This document shows, piece by piece, positions 17,579 to 26,193 of a stretch of DNA of 64,000 nucleotides. Where the stretch lies: contig NZ_CP054919.1 in the NCBI RefSeq assembly GCF_013364235.1, forward strand, positions 7,613,603-7,677,602, written 5' to 3'. A program made the position numbers and the translations under genes. The DNA is from Kitasatospora sp. NA04385 (lineage in GTDB: Bacteria > Actinomycetota > Actinomycetes > Streptomycetales > Streptomycetaceae). How positions within the stretch are numbered: position 1 is the first letter of the stretch; every line of letters starts with the position of its first letter. The notes under the pieces are model-generated. The model was not told where the DNA came from. It saw nothing but the letters and a program-made list of their open reading frames with translations, and did not search any database.

Positions 17579-20527
17579 TCAGGCGCCGAACACCTGGAAC
17601 TCGGAGAGCTGTCCGGCGGGCCAGCCGGTGTTGCCGGTGACGGTCAGTCGCAGGTAACGGGTCGGCGTGGCGGGGAGGTTGACGGTCACGGTGTTGCCGG
17701 TGGCCGGGTCGAAGGTGTAGCCGGCGGAACCCACCAGGGTGGTGAAGTTGGTGCCGTCGGTGGAGCCCTGGACGGTGATGGTCTGGGTGCGGGAGGCCCA
17801 GGCGGTGGCCGGGGGCAGCTTCAGGACGGCCTTGGACAGGGCGCGCGAGCAGCCCAGGTCGACCTGGATCCACTGCGGGAAGGCGTTGTTGGCGCTCTCC
17901 CAGTAGCTGTTGGCGTCACCGTCGACCGCGTTGCCGGGACCGTAGTTCTGGCTGGTGCCGGACGCGGTGGCCGGACGGCCCTGCGCCAGGTTGCCGCTGC
18001 CCGCAGGGCAGGTGGCGGTGGCCGAGGCCGACGGGGACGGCGAGGAGGACGAGGACGGGGACGAGGACGGGGACGGCGAGGAGGTGCCGTTGCCGCCGCC
18101 GAACACCTGGAACTCGGAGAGCTGCGCGGCGGGCCAGCCGGTGTTGCCGGTGACGGTCAGTCGCAGGTAACGGGTCGGCGTGGCGGGGAGGTTGACGGTC
18201 ACGGTGTTGCCGGTGGCCGGGTCGAAGGTGTAGCCGGCCGAGCCCACCAGGGTGGTGAAGTTGGTGCCGTCGGTGGAGCCCTGGACGGTGATGGTCTGGG
18301 TGCGGGAGGCCCAGGCGGTGGCCGGGGGCAGCTTCAGGACGGCCTTGGTCAGGCTGGTCGAGCAGCCCAGGTCGACCTGGATCCACTGCGGGAAGGCGCC
18401 GTTGGCGCTCTCCCAGTAGCTGTTGGCGTCGCCGTCGACCGCGTTGCCCGCGCCCAGGCCGGCGTTGGTGCCGGAGGCGGTGGCCGGACGGCCCTGCGCG
18501 ATGTTGCCGGTGCCGCTCGGGCAGGTCGGGCCGGTGGAGGTCGACGGGGACGGGGACGGCGAGGCCGGGGTCGAGGTGGACGGGGACGGGGACGGCGAGG
18601 AGGTGCCGCCGTTGCCGCCGCCGACCGGGACGCCGTTGTACGTCCAGACCGGCGCGGGCCACTGGCCGGTGCAGGTGGTGCCGCTCAGGCCGGAGTTGCC
18701 GCCGCCGTCGGTGATCTGGAAGCCGGTGCCCACGCAGTTGTGGATCGGGGTGGCGGCCTGCGCGATGTTCTTGGCCTTGACGTTGGTGAACTTCATCTGG
18801 GCGTTGGCCTGCGCCTGGATGGCGTAGGTGCCCGCGCCGTCGATGTTCACGTTGGTCAGGTTGATGCCGCTGGAGCTGCCGTCGATGGTCTGGATCGCCT
18901 CGTAGGAGCTGTCCAGGATGTCGGTGTCGGTGATGTTGATGGTCGCGCCGGCGATCGGCTCGTTCAGGCCGTCGAACCAGAGCGCGCCGACGCCGAACTG
19001 CCAGTTGTAGTCGCTGTTTCCGGCCCGGATCATGGTGTTGCGGGCCGCGGTGATGGTGCCCGCGACGGCGGTGCCGTTGCCGGAGGTGACGCCCGGGTAG
19101 CGGTTGGCGATGTGCAGGCCGCCGCCGTTGGTGATGGTGTCGGCCATCACGTTGTCCGAGATGGTGAAGTCCTTGCCGCCGTACGTGACGATGTTGTTGG
19201 CGAGGATCGGCAGGACCACCGTGTTGTGGGTGAAGCTGTCGTTGACGTTCGCCTGCCGCTCCGGCCAGGAGGCCAGGCCGTCGTCACCGGTGTTGCGCAG
19301 GAAGGTGTTGGTGACCGTCGAGTTGGTGACGCCGGTGTGGAAGTTGACGCCGTCCGCGGTCTGGTCGAGGATCCGGCTGTTCTTGATGGTGAAGTGGTCC
19401 ATCGGACCGTCCATCCAGGCGCCGACCTTGGTGTGCTGGATCCACAGGTTGTCCACGGTGGAGTTGGACATCGCGCCGCCCAGCGCGTTGACCTGGTCGT
19501 CGTCGACGCGCTCGCGCACGTCGCCGATGATCGCGAAGTCCTTCAGCGTGACGTTCTGGCTCGGGCCGCCGGCCTCCTGCGGCCGGACGGCGCCGCCGTA
19601 GCCGCCGCCCGAGACGTACTTGCCGTAGATGCCGGCCGCCCGGTTGCGGTTGATCGGGTCGCGCCCGCCCAGCACGCTGTACCAGGGGCCCGCACCGGCC
19701 AGCGTCACCTTGTCGACCACCACGTGGTCGTACAGCGTGAAGTTGCCCTGCGGGATGTAGACCGTCCGGCCCTGCGCCGCACCGGCGTTGACCGCCGCCT
19801 GGAACTTGGCGGTGGAGTCGGTGGCGCCGGTGGGGTCGGCGCCGAAGTCCGCGACCACGTCGATCGCGTTCGCGGGCTTGGCGATCGGCGCGGCGACGTT
19901 CTCGAAGTCGGCCAGGTCGATGGTGAAGCTCGGCGACTGCGCGGTGGAGGACACCTGCAGCCGGATCTTCGTGCCGATCGGGTAGGTGGTGCCCAGCAGG
20001 GTGCGGGTCTCGTCGAAGAAGTGGTGCGGGTTGGTGTCGCCCGGGTTGTTGTTGAACGGGTAACCGCCGTAGTACCAGCTGTACTTGGAGGTCACGTCGA
20101 CGCTCTTCAGCTTCTGCCCGTTGACCAGCAGGTCCATCGAGGCGTCCCGGCCCTTGCCGTCCGAGGTGTCCGGCAGGCTGTAGCGGAAGTCGATCGAGTT
20201 GGCGGGCGCGGTGAGCGTGAACTCCACGTACTGGCCGGTCGCGTTCAGCGTCACGGCCTGTCGGCCGGAGGCCTCCGAGGGCAGGTGGCCGTAGAGCCGG
20301 TCGGGGCCGACCACCGTGCCGTTGGTGGCCGCGTACTCGGCCTCCTGCTCGATGAACGGGACGCTCGCGCCGCGGTTCGGCACTGCCAGGGGGGACAGCG
20401 CGGGGACCGCGGCGGCGTGCGCCGAACCGGCGTTGACGAAGGCCACCGCCAACAGGCCGGTGGCGCCCAGCGCCAGGGTGGTCAGTGACGCGACGGTCCG
20501 CCTGACGCGGGTGGGGGGATTCTGCAT
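17579..20527 (-). CDS. Secreted GH87-type alpha-1,3-glucanase (mutanase) with two F5/8C modules
   Basis: A 982-residue extracellular enzyme. In order: a signal peptide ending AHA, an N-terminal CBM6/35-like module (EQEAEY onward), a parallel beta-helix catalytic domain beginning VVADFGADPTGATDST, and Ser/Pro/Thr linkers separating two C-terminal discoidin (F5/8 type C, CBM32-like) modules. The helix carries GAWMDGPMD, DGVNFHTGVTNS and NTGDDGLA, whose aspartates match the catalytic cluster of GH87 alpha-1,3-glucanases. The likely substrate is fungal or bacterial alpha-1,3-glucan. ATG 20527 has AGGAAG about eleven bases upstream; ATG 20548 is possible. The two F5/8C modules are nearly identical in DNA. 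Confidence 0.82.
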   Translation of the reverse strand: MQNPPTRVRRTVASLTTLALGATGLLAVAFVNAGSAHAAAVPALSPLAVPNRGASVPFIEQEAEYAATNGTVVGPDRLYGHLPSEASGRQAVTLNATGQYVEFTLTAPANSIDFRYSLPDTSDGKGRDASMDLLVNGQKLKSVDVTSKYSWYYGGYPFNNNPGDTNPHHFFDETRTLLGTTYPIGTKIRLQVSSTAQSPSFTIDLADFENVAAPIAKPANAIDVVADFGADPTGATDSTAKFQAAVNAGAAQGRTVYIPQGNFTLYDHVVVDKVTLAGAGPWYSVLGGRDPINRNRAAGIYGKYVSGGGYGGAVRPQEAGGPSQNVTLKDFAIIGDVRERVDDDQVNALGGAMSNSTVDNLWIQHTKVGAWMDGPMDHFTIKNSRILDQTADGVNFHTGVTNSTVTNTFLRNTGDDGLASWPERQANVNDSFTHNTVVLPILANNIVTYGGKDFTISDNVMADTITNGGGLHIANRYPGVTSGNGTAVAGTITAARNTMIRAGNSDYNWQFGVGALWFDGLNEPIAGATINITDTDILDSSYEAIQTIDGSSSGINLTNVNIDGAGTYAIQAQANAQMKFTNVKAKNIAQAATPIHNCVGTGFQITDGGGNSGLSGTTCTGQWPAPVWTYNGVPVGGGNGGTSSPSPSPSTSTPASPSPSPSTSTGPTCPSGTGNIAQGRPATASGTNAGLGAGNAVDGDANSYWESANGAFPQWIQVDLGCSTSLTKAVLKLPPATAWASRTQTITVQGSTDGTNFTTLVGSAGYTFDPATGNTVTVNLPATPTRYLRLTVTGNTGWPAAQLSEFQVFGGGNGTSSPSPSSSPSSSSSPSPSASATATCPAGSGNLAQGRPATASGTSQNYGPGNAVDGDANSYWESANNAFPQWIQVDLGCSRALSKAVLKLPPATAWASRTQTITVQGSTDGTNFTTLVGSAGYTFDPATGNTVTVNLPATPTRYLRLTVTGNTGWPAGQLSEFQVFGA
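17588..18461 (-). repeat. Direct repeat of the F5/8C module (period 513 bp)
   Basis: Sequence from 17588 is repeated from 18101 with few changes over about 360 bases, so the two discoidin modules share most codons including silent positions. The intervening linker differs. A recent tandem duplication or gene conversion is likely. Confidence 0.85.
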
Positions 20528-20619
20528 GGGTGACCGTGCTTCCTGCATGGGGGAGGACCCGGGTGGTGGCCGGGCGTGCCGAGCGTAGGGCCGCCCCAGC
20601 AGGAAGTCCACGGGTGAAC

Positions 20620-20690
20620 GCAAAAAAGATACAGATTGATGCAAGATCAGCTGTGAAGGATTGATGAAACCTGACTGTTACGCGCGTCCG
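20620..20690 (-). promoter_or_regulatory. A/T-rich upstream region of the GH87 gene with repeated GATTGATG
   Basis: This patch contains an A6 run, and GATTGATG at 20634 and again at 20659, a 25-base spacing that puts both copies on nearly the same helix face. A minus-strand TTCACA followed 18-20 bases later by TGTATC/TATCTT could be the promoter. The repeats may bind the gene's regulator. Confidence 0.4.
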
Positions 20691-20759
20691 GGGTATGCGG
20701 GGGCGGAGGCGGGGGCGGTCATCACGGCGCCGGAGCGACGCCCGCCCACGGCCCGCGGC

Positions 20760-21053
20760 TCAGCCGCCGGGGCGGTCGAGGACGTCGGCGCTCTCCACCA
20801 GCGGCTCACCGGACAGGAGTTGGGGGAACCGGCCGAGCAGCGCGGTGACGTACGGGGCCGCGAAGTGCGCGTCGCGGGCGGCGGCGTCGGCGTACCGCTC
20901 GGCCACCAGGAAGCGCTCCCCGGCGCGGGCGACGGTGTAGGCCAGGCAGCCGGGCTCGGCCCGGGTCGGCCCGACCAGCGCGAGCAGCGCCGACTCCAGG
21001 GCGTCGGCCCGCTCGGGGCGGGCCCGGAGGACGGCGAGGACGAGAACGGACAC
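20760..21053 (-). CDS. Antibiotic biosynthesis monooxygenase (ABM) domain protein
   Basis: A 97-residue dimeric ferredoxin-like alpha/beta-barrel protein of the YgiN/ABM group, with the typical opening VLVLAVLRARPERADALESAL, the EPGCLAYTVAR core and a C-terminal FAAPYVTALLGRF helix. Relatives oxidise quinols or aromatic polyketides without cofactor. It is the third gene of a CMD-AraC-ABM operon, 64 bases after the AraC gene. Such modules often handle a quinone or other redox-active small molecule; the substrate is not visible. Confidence 0.8.
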   Translation of the reverse strand: MSVLVLAVLRARPERADALESALLALVGPTRAEPGCLAYTVARAGERFLVAERYADAAARDAHFAAPYVTALLGRFPQLLSGEPLVESADVLDRPGG

Positions 21054-21117
21054 GGCGGGACTCCTCGGTCGAGCACGGGTACCGGCGCGGTCGCGCGGTA
21101 CGAGCAGCCTCGCGCGG

Positions 21118-21906
21118 TCAGTCCAGCGGCGGATAGGAGAAAAACGACACGCCCGGCTCGGCCAGCGCGCCCGGACGGCGGCCGGTCAGCCGGCGGACCT
21201 CCCGGATCGCGTGGCTCTGGTCGTAGTACCCGGCGGCGAGCGCCCGCGCCAGGTGGCCCGGCCCCTCCGTGCCGAACCGGACCGACCTGGCGAAGCGCTG
21301 GAAGCGGGCCAGCGACCGCAGCCGGTGCGGCCCCACGCCCGCGACCGCCGGGACGGTGCGCTGCAGGGTGCGCGCACTGGTGCCCAGCCGCGCCGCCAGC
21401 AGCTCGATCCCGGGCCCGGCCGGCGCGCCGCGCAGCAGCCGGACGGCGGTCTCGGCGGCGCGCAGCCGCTCCTCGACCGGGGCCGACAGCTCGGCCAACA
21501 GCCCCTCCAGCAGCGCCGGTTCGGCAGCCGCCCGGGTCAGGTGCGGGCCCGGCAGGCCCCACAGCCGGCCCAGGTCGACGACCGTGTCACACAGCCGGTC
21601 CACCCGCGGCCCGAGCAGCCCGGCCAGCGCTCCGGCCCGCAACCGGACCACCAGCACCTCCAGCGGCCCCGTGGCCTCCAACTGCCAGGCGGCGGCGCGC
21701 AGGCAGACCAGGTGGGCGGCCGGCAGCGCCACCGCCGACCCGTCCGCCGCCCGCAGCCGCGGCACCGCCCCGCGGTGGAACCACAGCTCGGCGCCCGTCC
21801 CCGGGAACAGCGGCGGCAGCGGCCCGGCCGGTGCGCTGCCCCGCCACAGGCGCTCCACCTGCGAAGCCAGCGCCGGGTGGCCGGGGCGGAGGTGGACGAC
21901 GTGCAC
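21118..21906 (-). CDS. AraC-family transcriptional regulator
   Basis: A 262-residue regulator. The N-terminal half is a cupin-like sensing domain, and the C-terminal half holds two helix-turn-helix motifs (LAARLGTSARTLQRTV and HLARALAAGYYDQSHAIREVRRLTG). The signature ends GRRPGALAEPG. GTG 21906 lies 12 bases after the CMD stop and has no ribosome site of its own, so translation is probably coupled. It likely controls its own operon through the palindrome at 22502-22517, although that site could belong to another regulator. Confidence 0.85.
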   Translation of the reverse strand: MHVVHLRPGHPALASQVERLWRGSAPAGPLPPLFPGTGAELWFHRGAVPRLRAADGSAVALPAAHLVCLRAAAWQLEATGPLEVLVVRLRAGALAGLLGPRVDRLCDTVVDLGRLWGLPGPHLTRAAAEPALLEGLLAELSAPVEERLRAAETAVRLLRGAPAGPGIELLAARLGTSARTLQRTVPAVAGVGPHRLRSLARFQRFARSVRFGTEGPGHLARALAAGYYDQSHAIREVRRLTGRRPGALAEPGVSFFSYPPLD

Positions 21907-21918
21907 CGGGTCGGCCGC

Positions 21919-22440
21919 TCAGGCCGCGGTGGCGGTGGCGGTGGCGGGCAGGGCGGTGGCTGCGGCCGGGCCCGTCGCGGTGGCCGGGGTCGCCGGGGTG
22001 ACGGGCAGCAGGCCGCGCTCGGCGAAGACCTGCTTGGCGGCGAAGGTCGCGTTCAGCGCGCGGGGGAAACCGCAGTAGACGGCGCTGTGCAGCAGGGCCT
22101 CGACGATCTCCTGCGGGGACAGGCCGACGTTCAGCGCGGCGTTGACGTGGACCCGGAGCTGGGGCTCGCAGCCGCCCAGCGCGGTGAGCATGCCCAGGGT
22201 GACCAGCTGGCGGTCGCGGGGCGCCAGCTCCGGGCGGGCGTAGATCTCGCCGAAGCCCCAGGCGGCGATCTGGTGGGCGAGCTCGGGCGAGACGTCGGAG
22301 AGCGAGGACAGCACCGCCTCACCGGCGTCGCCGTCGATCCGGCCGAGCACCTCCAGGCCGTGGTCCAGCCGCTCCTGCCGGGTGGTGGCGGCATCGGCGG
22401 CGGCGGTGAAGGTGGTGGTGGCGGCGGCGGTGGCGGTCAT
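21919..22440 (-). CDS. Carboxymuconolactone decarboxylase (CMD) family protein
   Basis: A 173-residue AhpD/CMD-fold protein. The core has LSDVSPELAHQIAAWGFGEIYARPEL, RDRQLVTLGMLTALGG and the signature LSPQEIVEALLHSAVYCGFPRALNA. The redox CxxC of AhpD is absent, so a gamma-carboxymuconolactone decarboxylase or unassigned role is more likely than peroxidase. Both ends are low-complexity Ala/Thr-rich sequence, and the C-terminal 25 residues look like slippage of GCGGTGGCG units. First gene of the CMD-AraC-ABM operon. Confidence 0.85.
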   Translation of the reverse strand: MTATAAATTTFTAAADAATTRQERLDHGLEVLGRIDGDAGEAVLSSLSDVSPELAHQIAAWGFGEIYARPELAPRDRQLVTLGMLTALGGCEPQLRVHVNAALNVGLSPQEIVEALLHSAVYCGFPRALNATFAAKQVFAERGLLPVTPATPATATGPAAATALPATATATAA

Positions 22441-22501
22441 GGCGGGCTCCCGGGTCTCGTGCGGTTCCTGGTCGCGGTGCGAACGGTGGAAACACTAGGA
22501 G

Positions 22502-22517
22502 TTGGAGCGCGCTCCAA
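22502..22517. promoter_or_regulatory. 16-bp perfect palindrome upstream of the CMD operon
   Basis: TTGGAGCGCGCTCCAA reads the same on both strands and lies 62 bases upstream of the CMD start, within or near the promoter. Two-fold symmetry suits a TetR or MarR dimer better than AraC, so the bound factor may be encoded elsewhere. Confidence 0.65.
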
Positions 22518-22577
22518 AGCAAGCCGGTTCGCCGCCCGGTCGGACCGCCCGACCCGCCGCCCGTCCGGCCGGACGTC

Positions 22578-23561
22578 TCAGCCCGCCGAACCGATCAGCG
22601 CGTCGCCCATCGGGGTGCGCCGGTAGAGCACCGAGCGGCCCGCCCGGGCCCGGGAGAGCAGCCCGGCGGCGCGCAGGACCGCGAGGTGGTCGGCCACCGC
22701 GCCCGGGGCCTGGCCCAGGGTGCGGGCCAGCTGGGTGGTGCTGGCGGGGCTGTCCAGGGCCACCAGGATCCGGGCCCGGGACCGGCCGAGCAGCGCGGCC
22801 AGCGCCTCCGGCGGCACGGCGGTCCCCGGCTCCCACAGCGCGGAGATGCCCCGGGCCGGGTAGATCAGCGTGCAGGGCCAGGGCTCCTCGTGGTGCGCGG
22901 CGAAACCCGGCCAGACGAACACCGAGGGCACCAGCAGCAGCCCCCCGCCGCGCAACGAGTAGGTGGTCGTCTCGTCGAACGGCGGGATGTCGATGCCGCC
23001 GTCCCGCCAGCGGACGTTCTCGTGCAGCCCGGCCAGCGCCGCCGCCCACCCGCGCCGCCCCAACTCGCCCGCCCGGTGCACCACGTCGCGCTCGCACAGG
23101 GCCCGCAGCTGCGGCCAGTCCCGGGCCAGCAGCCCGTGCCACGCCCGGTCCAGCGCCCGGGCGACCAGCGGGACGGCGTCCGGCGCGTCCAGCACCGCCC
23201 GGGCCTCCCGGTCGGTCTCCGGCCGGGCCGCCAGGCAGGCCCGGATCTCGGCCCGGGCCGCCTCCGGCGGCGCGGCCAGGATCGCGGCCAGGTCGTCCGC
23301 CCAGGTCTGCTCCATGCCGCGCGGCGGGATGGCGATGAAGTCCGCCCCGAAGCGCGGATTGTGCAGCGCCAGCGCCGCCCGCACCGCCGGGTCCGCCCGC
23401 AGCCGCGCGAACTCCGGCCCCAGCCGCTCCCGCCACCCCGGCGGCAGCGCCCGCTCCCCGCCCCGCTCCAACAGCCCCAGCAGAGTGGCGAGTTCGAACG
23501 CCGGCGAGATTCCGAACCGGCTGAGCGCCAGATCCTCGGCCGCGACCTCGTACCTCAACAC
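22578..23561 (-). CDS. ArsR-like regulator with a large N-terminal domain (DUF5937 type)
   Basis: A 327-residue protein. The C-terminal 80 residues form a winged helix of the ArsR type (SPASTTQLARTLGQAPGAVADHLAVLRAAGLLSRARAGRSVLYRRTPMGDAL). The N-terminal 240 residues (YEVAAEDLALSRFGISPAFEL onward, with TYSLRGGGLLLVPSVFVWPGF) match the conserved actinobacterial domain usually paired with it. No metal-binding cysteine motif is present. It is divergent from an MFS gene, a frequent Streptomyces pairing, and probably represses it through the short palindrome in the shared promoter. Confidence 0.85.
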   Translation of the reverse strand: MLRYEVAAEDLALSRFGISPAFELATLLGLLERGGERALPPGWRERLGPEFARLRADPAVRAALALHNPRFGADFIAIPPRGMEQTWADDLAAILAAPPEAARAEIRACLAARPETDREARAVLDAPDAVPLVARALDRAWHGLLARDWPQLRALCERDVVHRAGELGRRGWAAALAGLHENVRWRDGGIDIPPFDETTTYSLRGGGLLLVPSVFVWPGFAAHHEEPWPCTLIYPARGISALWEPGTAVPPEALAALLGRSRARILVALDSPASTTQLARTLGQAPGAVADHLAVLRAAGLLSRARAGRSVLYRRTPMGDALIGSAG

Positions 23562-23635
23562 GGCCCCGCTCCCTCCGCCCGCCGTCCCCTGCGCACCCCG
23601 GGGGCGCCGCGCACCCCGCGCACCCCGCGACCTTA

Positions 23636-23647
23636 CGTCCTGGGACG
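23636..23647. promoter_or_regulatory. Short palindrome between the ArsR-like and MFS genes
   Basis: CGTCC-TG-GGACG (23636-23647) flanked by A/T bases sits about 43 bases upstream of the MFS start, in the only non-repetitive part of the shared promoter. The other part holds three GCGCACCCC-like units. Confidence 0.45.
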
Positions 23648-23689
23648 AATCTCTCGCCCGCCCGGGCCCCGGCGGCCAGGCTCTCCGGC

Positions 23690-24904
23690 ATGACGACCTA
23701 CCGCGAGGTGCTCGGCGACCCGCGATTCCGACTGCTGTTCACCACCCGCACCCTCGGCATCGTCGGGGACTCGCTGCGGATCACCACCCTGGCCGTGCTG
23801 ATCTACGCGGGCACCCGCTCGGCCCTGCTGAGCGCCGTCGCCTTCGGGATCGGCTTCCTGCCGCAACTGCTCGGCTCGATGCTGCTCGGCTCGCTCGCCG
23901 ACCGGCTGCGCCCGCGCGCGCTGATCACCGCCGGCTACCTGCTGGACGCGGCCGCCGCCGCCCTGCTCGCGCTGGTCCGGATGCCGGTCGCGGCCAGCCT
24001 GCTGCTGGTCGGCGCGGTCGCCGTGCTCACCCCCCTCTTCAACGGCGCCTCCGGCCGCCTGGTCGCGCAGACCCTGCACGGGGACGCCTACGTCCTCGGC
24101 CGGTCGCTGACCCAGGTCGCCGCCTCCGGCGCGCAACTGCTCGGCCTGGCCGGCGGCGGCGTCACCGTCGCCCTGCTCGGAACGCGCGGCGCGCTGCTGG
24201 CCGCCGCCGCCCTGCACCTCGCCAACGCCCTCGCGATCCGGCTGCGCCTGCCCGACCTGCCGGCCCCGCGGGGGGCCGGTGGGTCGGTGGTCCGGCAGAG
24301 CTGGCGCGGCAACGGCGAACTGCTGCGCGGCACCGCGGTGCGCCGCCTGCTGCTCGCCCAGTGGCTGCCGTCCGCGGCGGTGACCGGCGCCGAGTCGCTG
24401 GTCATCGCGTACGCGGGGGCCCGGGGGTTCCGGACCGGCGGCTACGGTTTCCTGCTGGCCTGCCTCCCGATCGGGATGCTCGCCGGGGACCTGCTGGTCG
24501 GCCGCTTCGCCGCCCCCGCCACCCGGGAGCGCCTGGTGGCGCCGCTGGCCGCCCTGATGGGCCTCCCGCTGCTGGTCTTCGCCCTCCCCGTCCCGCTCCC
24601 GCTGTGCGCCGCCGCCCTGCTGGCCGCCGGCTTCGGCTTCGCCTACGCGCTCGGCCTGCAACGCACCTTCCTGGACGCCCTCCCCGCGGACGGCCAGGGC
24701 CAGGCCTTCACCCTGCTCGGCTCCGGCAACATGACCCTCCAGGGCGTCGGCCCCGCCCTCTTCGGCACCCTGGCCGTCCTCACCGGCACCGGCCCCGCGA
24801 TGGCCGCCGCGGGCGCCGCCGCCGTCCTCACCGCCCTGTGGATCGCCACCTGGCACCGCCCGACCCCGGCCCCCGGGCTGGTGGAACCGGCCGGGGCGGC
24901 CTGA
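23690..24904 (+). CDS. MFS transporter
   Basis: A 404-residue permease with about 12 hydrophobic helices and the short RLRPR loop after helix 2 of the DHA3/enterobactin-exporter (EntS-like) branch: RFRLLFTTRTLGIVGDSLRITTLAVLIY, then GSMLLGSLADRLRPRAL. ATG 23690 follows the promoter shared with the ArsR-like regulator. Substrate is unknown; this pairing usually marks drug or metabolite efflux. The C-terminus ends in a short Pro/Ala tail. Confidence 0.85.
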   Translation: MTTYREVLGDPRFRLLFTTRTLGIVGDSLRITTLAVLIYAGTRSALLSAVAFGIGFLPQLLGSMLLGSLADRLRPRALITAGYLLDAAAAALLALVRMPVAASLLLVGAVAVLTPLFNGASGRLVAQTLHGDAYVLGRSLTQVAASGAQLLGLAGGGVTVALLGTRGALLAAAALHLANALAIRLRLPDLPAPRGAGGSVVRQSWRGNGELLRGTAVRRLLLAQWLPSAAVTGAESLVIAYAGARGFRTGGYGFLLACLPIGMLAGDLLVGRFAAPATRERLVAPLAALMGLPLLVFALPVPLPLCAAALLAAGFGFAYALGLQRTFLDALPADGQGQAFTLLGSGNMTLQGVGPALFGTLAVLTGTGPAMAAAGAAAVLTALWIATWHRPTPAPGLVEPAGAA

Positions 24905-25024
24905 GCGGCCACTCCCCGGAGGCCAGGGGGCCCGGGTCCTCCAGGACGGGCACGCGGGGCGACGGCAGCGGCGTCCTTGTGCTCGACCGTCTCCCACTCC
25001 CGGGCGGCGCCCCCCGGTGGCCCG

Positions 25025-26047
25025 TCAGGGCTTGAGGATCAGCCGGATCGGGTTGCCCTGCTTGGTGTGCAGGCGCTCGACCGCCTCGGCGGCCCGTTCC
25101 AGCGGGAGGACTTCGCTGACGGAGCGGGAGAAGTCCAGCCGGCCGCCCGCGGCGAGGGCGATCAGCTGGGGGACGGCGGTGTCCTCGGAGCCGTAGTGGC
25201 CGAGGATCTGCTGCTGGAGGTACGAGAAGCGGATGCTGTGGGTGACCGTCAGCGGCTGGTCGGTGAGGCCGACCAGCACCAGCCGGCCGCCCGCGCCGAG
25301 CACCGTCACGGCCTGCTCGCGGACGGCGGGCACACCGGCGAAGTCGAACGCGGCGGCCAGGCCCGCACCGCCGGTGGCCGCGCCGATCTTGGCGGCGAGC
25401 TCGGGATCGGCCGAGTCCAGGGCGAGGTCCGCGCCGAAGGCGAGGGCGCGCTCGCGGGCGGCGGGCGCCGGGTCGACCGCGACGATCGGGTTGGCGCCGA
25501 TCGCCCGCAGCAGCTGCACGCCGTGCGCGCCCAGGCCGCCGACGCCCCAGACGCCGACCGGCTCGGCCGGGCGGACGCCGCCGGTGGTGGTCACCGCGCC
25601 CCACGGGGTGGAGACCGCGTCCGGGATGATCGAGCCCTGCTCGAACGGGATCGAGTCGGGCAGCGCGAACAGCGTGTCGGCGCGGGCCAGCGCGTACTCG
25701 GCCCAGCCGCCGTCGTAGTCCACGCCGCGGGTCCAGGTGATCCCGTCGCGCTTCTCGCCGGCCTGGAGCACCACCCGGTCACCGACCTGCCAGCGGCCCG
25801 ACCCGGCGTCCGGCTCGGCGCCCAGTTCGGCGACCGTGCCGGCGACTTCGTGCCCCAGCGTGACGCTCTCGCCGGGCAGGTACAGCGGGGTGAGCGAGCC
25901 GTCGACCAGGTGGACGTCGGACAGGCAGACGCCCGCCGCCTCGACCTTCACCAGCACCTGGCCGGGGCCGGGCACCGGACGCTCCACCTCCTCCACGCTC
26001 AGCGTGCGGGTGGGCAGGTGCAGGCGGACGGCGCGCATCGTAGCCAT
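25025..26047 (-). CDS. Zinc-type medium-chain alcohol dehydrogenase
   Basis: A 340-residue MDR oxidoreductase. GVCLSDVHLVDG and LGHEVAGTV provide the catalytic zinc ligands (Cys and His-Glu). GVWGVGGLGAHGVQLLRAIGA is the NAD(P) Rossmann motif. The four-cysteine structural zinc loop is missing and replaced by AGEKRDGITWTRG, as in some quinone-reductase-like and bacterial ADH branches. ATG 26047 has GGAGAGGAA upstream. It is divergent from a TetR gene with two matching operators between them, so expression is probably derepressed by an alcohol, aldehyde or related ligand. Confidence 0.85.
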   Translation of the reverse strand: MATMRAVRLHLPTRTLSVEEVERPVPGPGQVLVKVEAAGVCLSDVHLVDGSLTPLYLPGESVTLGHEVAGTVAELGAEPDAGSGRWQVGDRVVLQAGEKRDGITWTRGVDYDGGWAEYALARADTLFALPDSIPFEQGSIIPDAVSTPWGAVTTTGGVRPAEPVGVWGVGGLGAHGVQLLRAIGANPIVAVDPAPAARERALAFGADLALDSADPELAAKIGAATGGAGLAAAFDFAGVPAVREQAVTVLGAGGRLVLVGLTDQPLTVTHSIRFSYLQQQILGHYGSEDTAVPQLIALAAGGRLDFSRSVSEVLPLERAAEAVERLHTKQGNPIRLILKP

Positions 26048-26116
26048 GGTGGTTCCTCTCCGGCCGGCGGCGAGCCGTCGGCGGCCTCGTTGCCGCTCGC
26101 GACGCCCCGGCGGGGT

Positions 26117-26182
26117 ATCGCAAGGTGACTTGCGTTGTCGAGGCTACGTCGCGATCCGATGCAACGCAAGGAGCCTTGCGTT
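26117..26182. promoter_or_regulatory. Twin 20-bp TetR operators between ADH and TetR genes
   Basis: The site at 26163-26182 is an exact palindrome with arms AACGCAAGG and CCTTGCGTT around AG. A second copy at 26117-26136 matches it at 17 of 20 positions. Starts are 46 bases apart. One overlaps the TetR gene's own promoter (TTAGGCT just beyond it), the other the ADH promoter side. Confidence 0.85.
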
Positions 26183-26193
26183 AGGCTCGGAGG

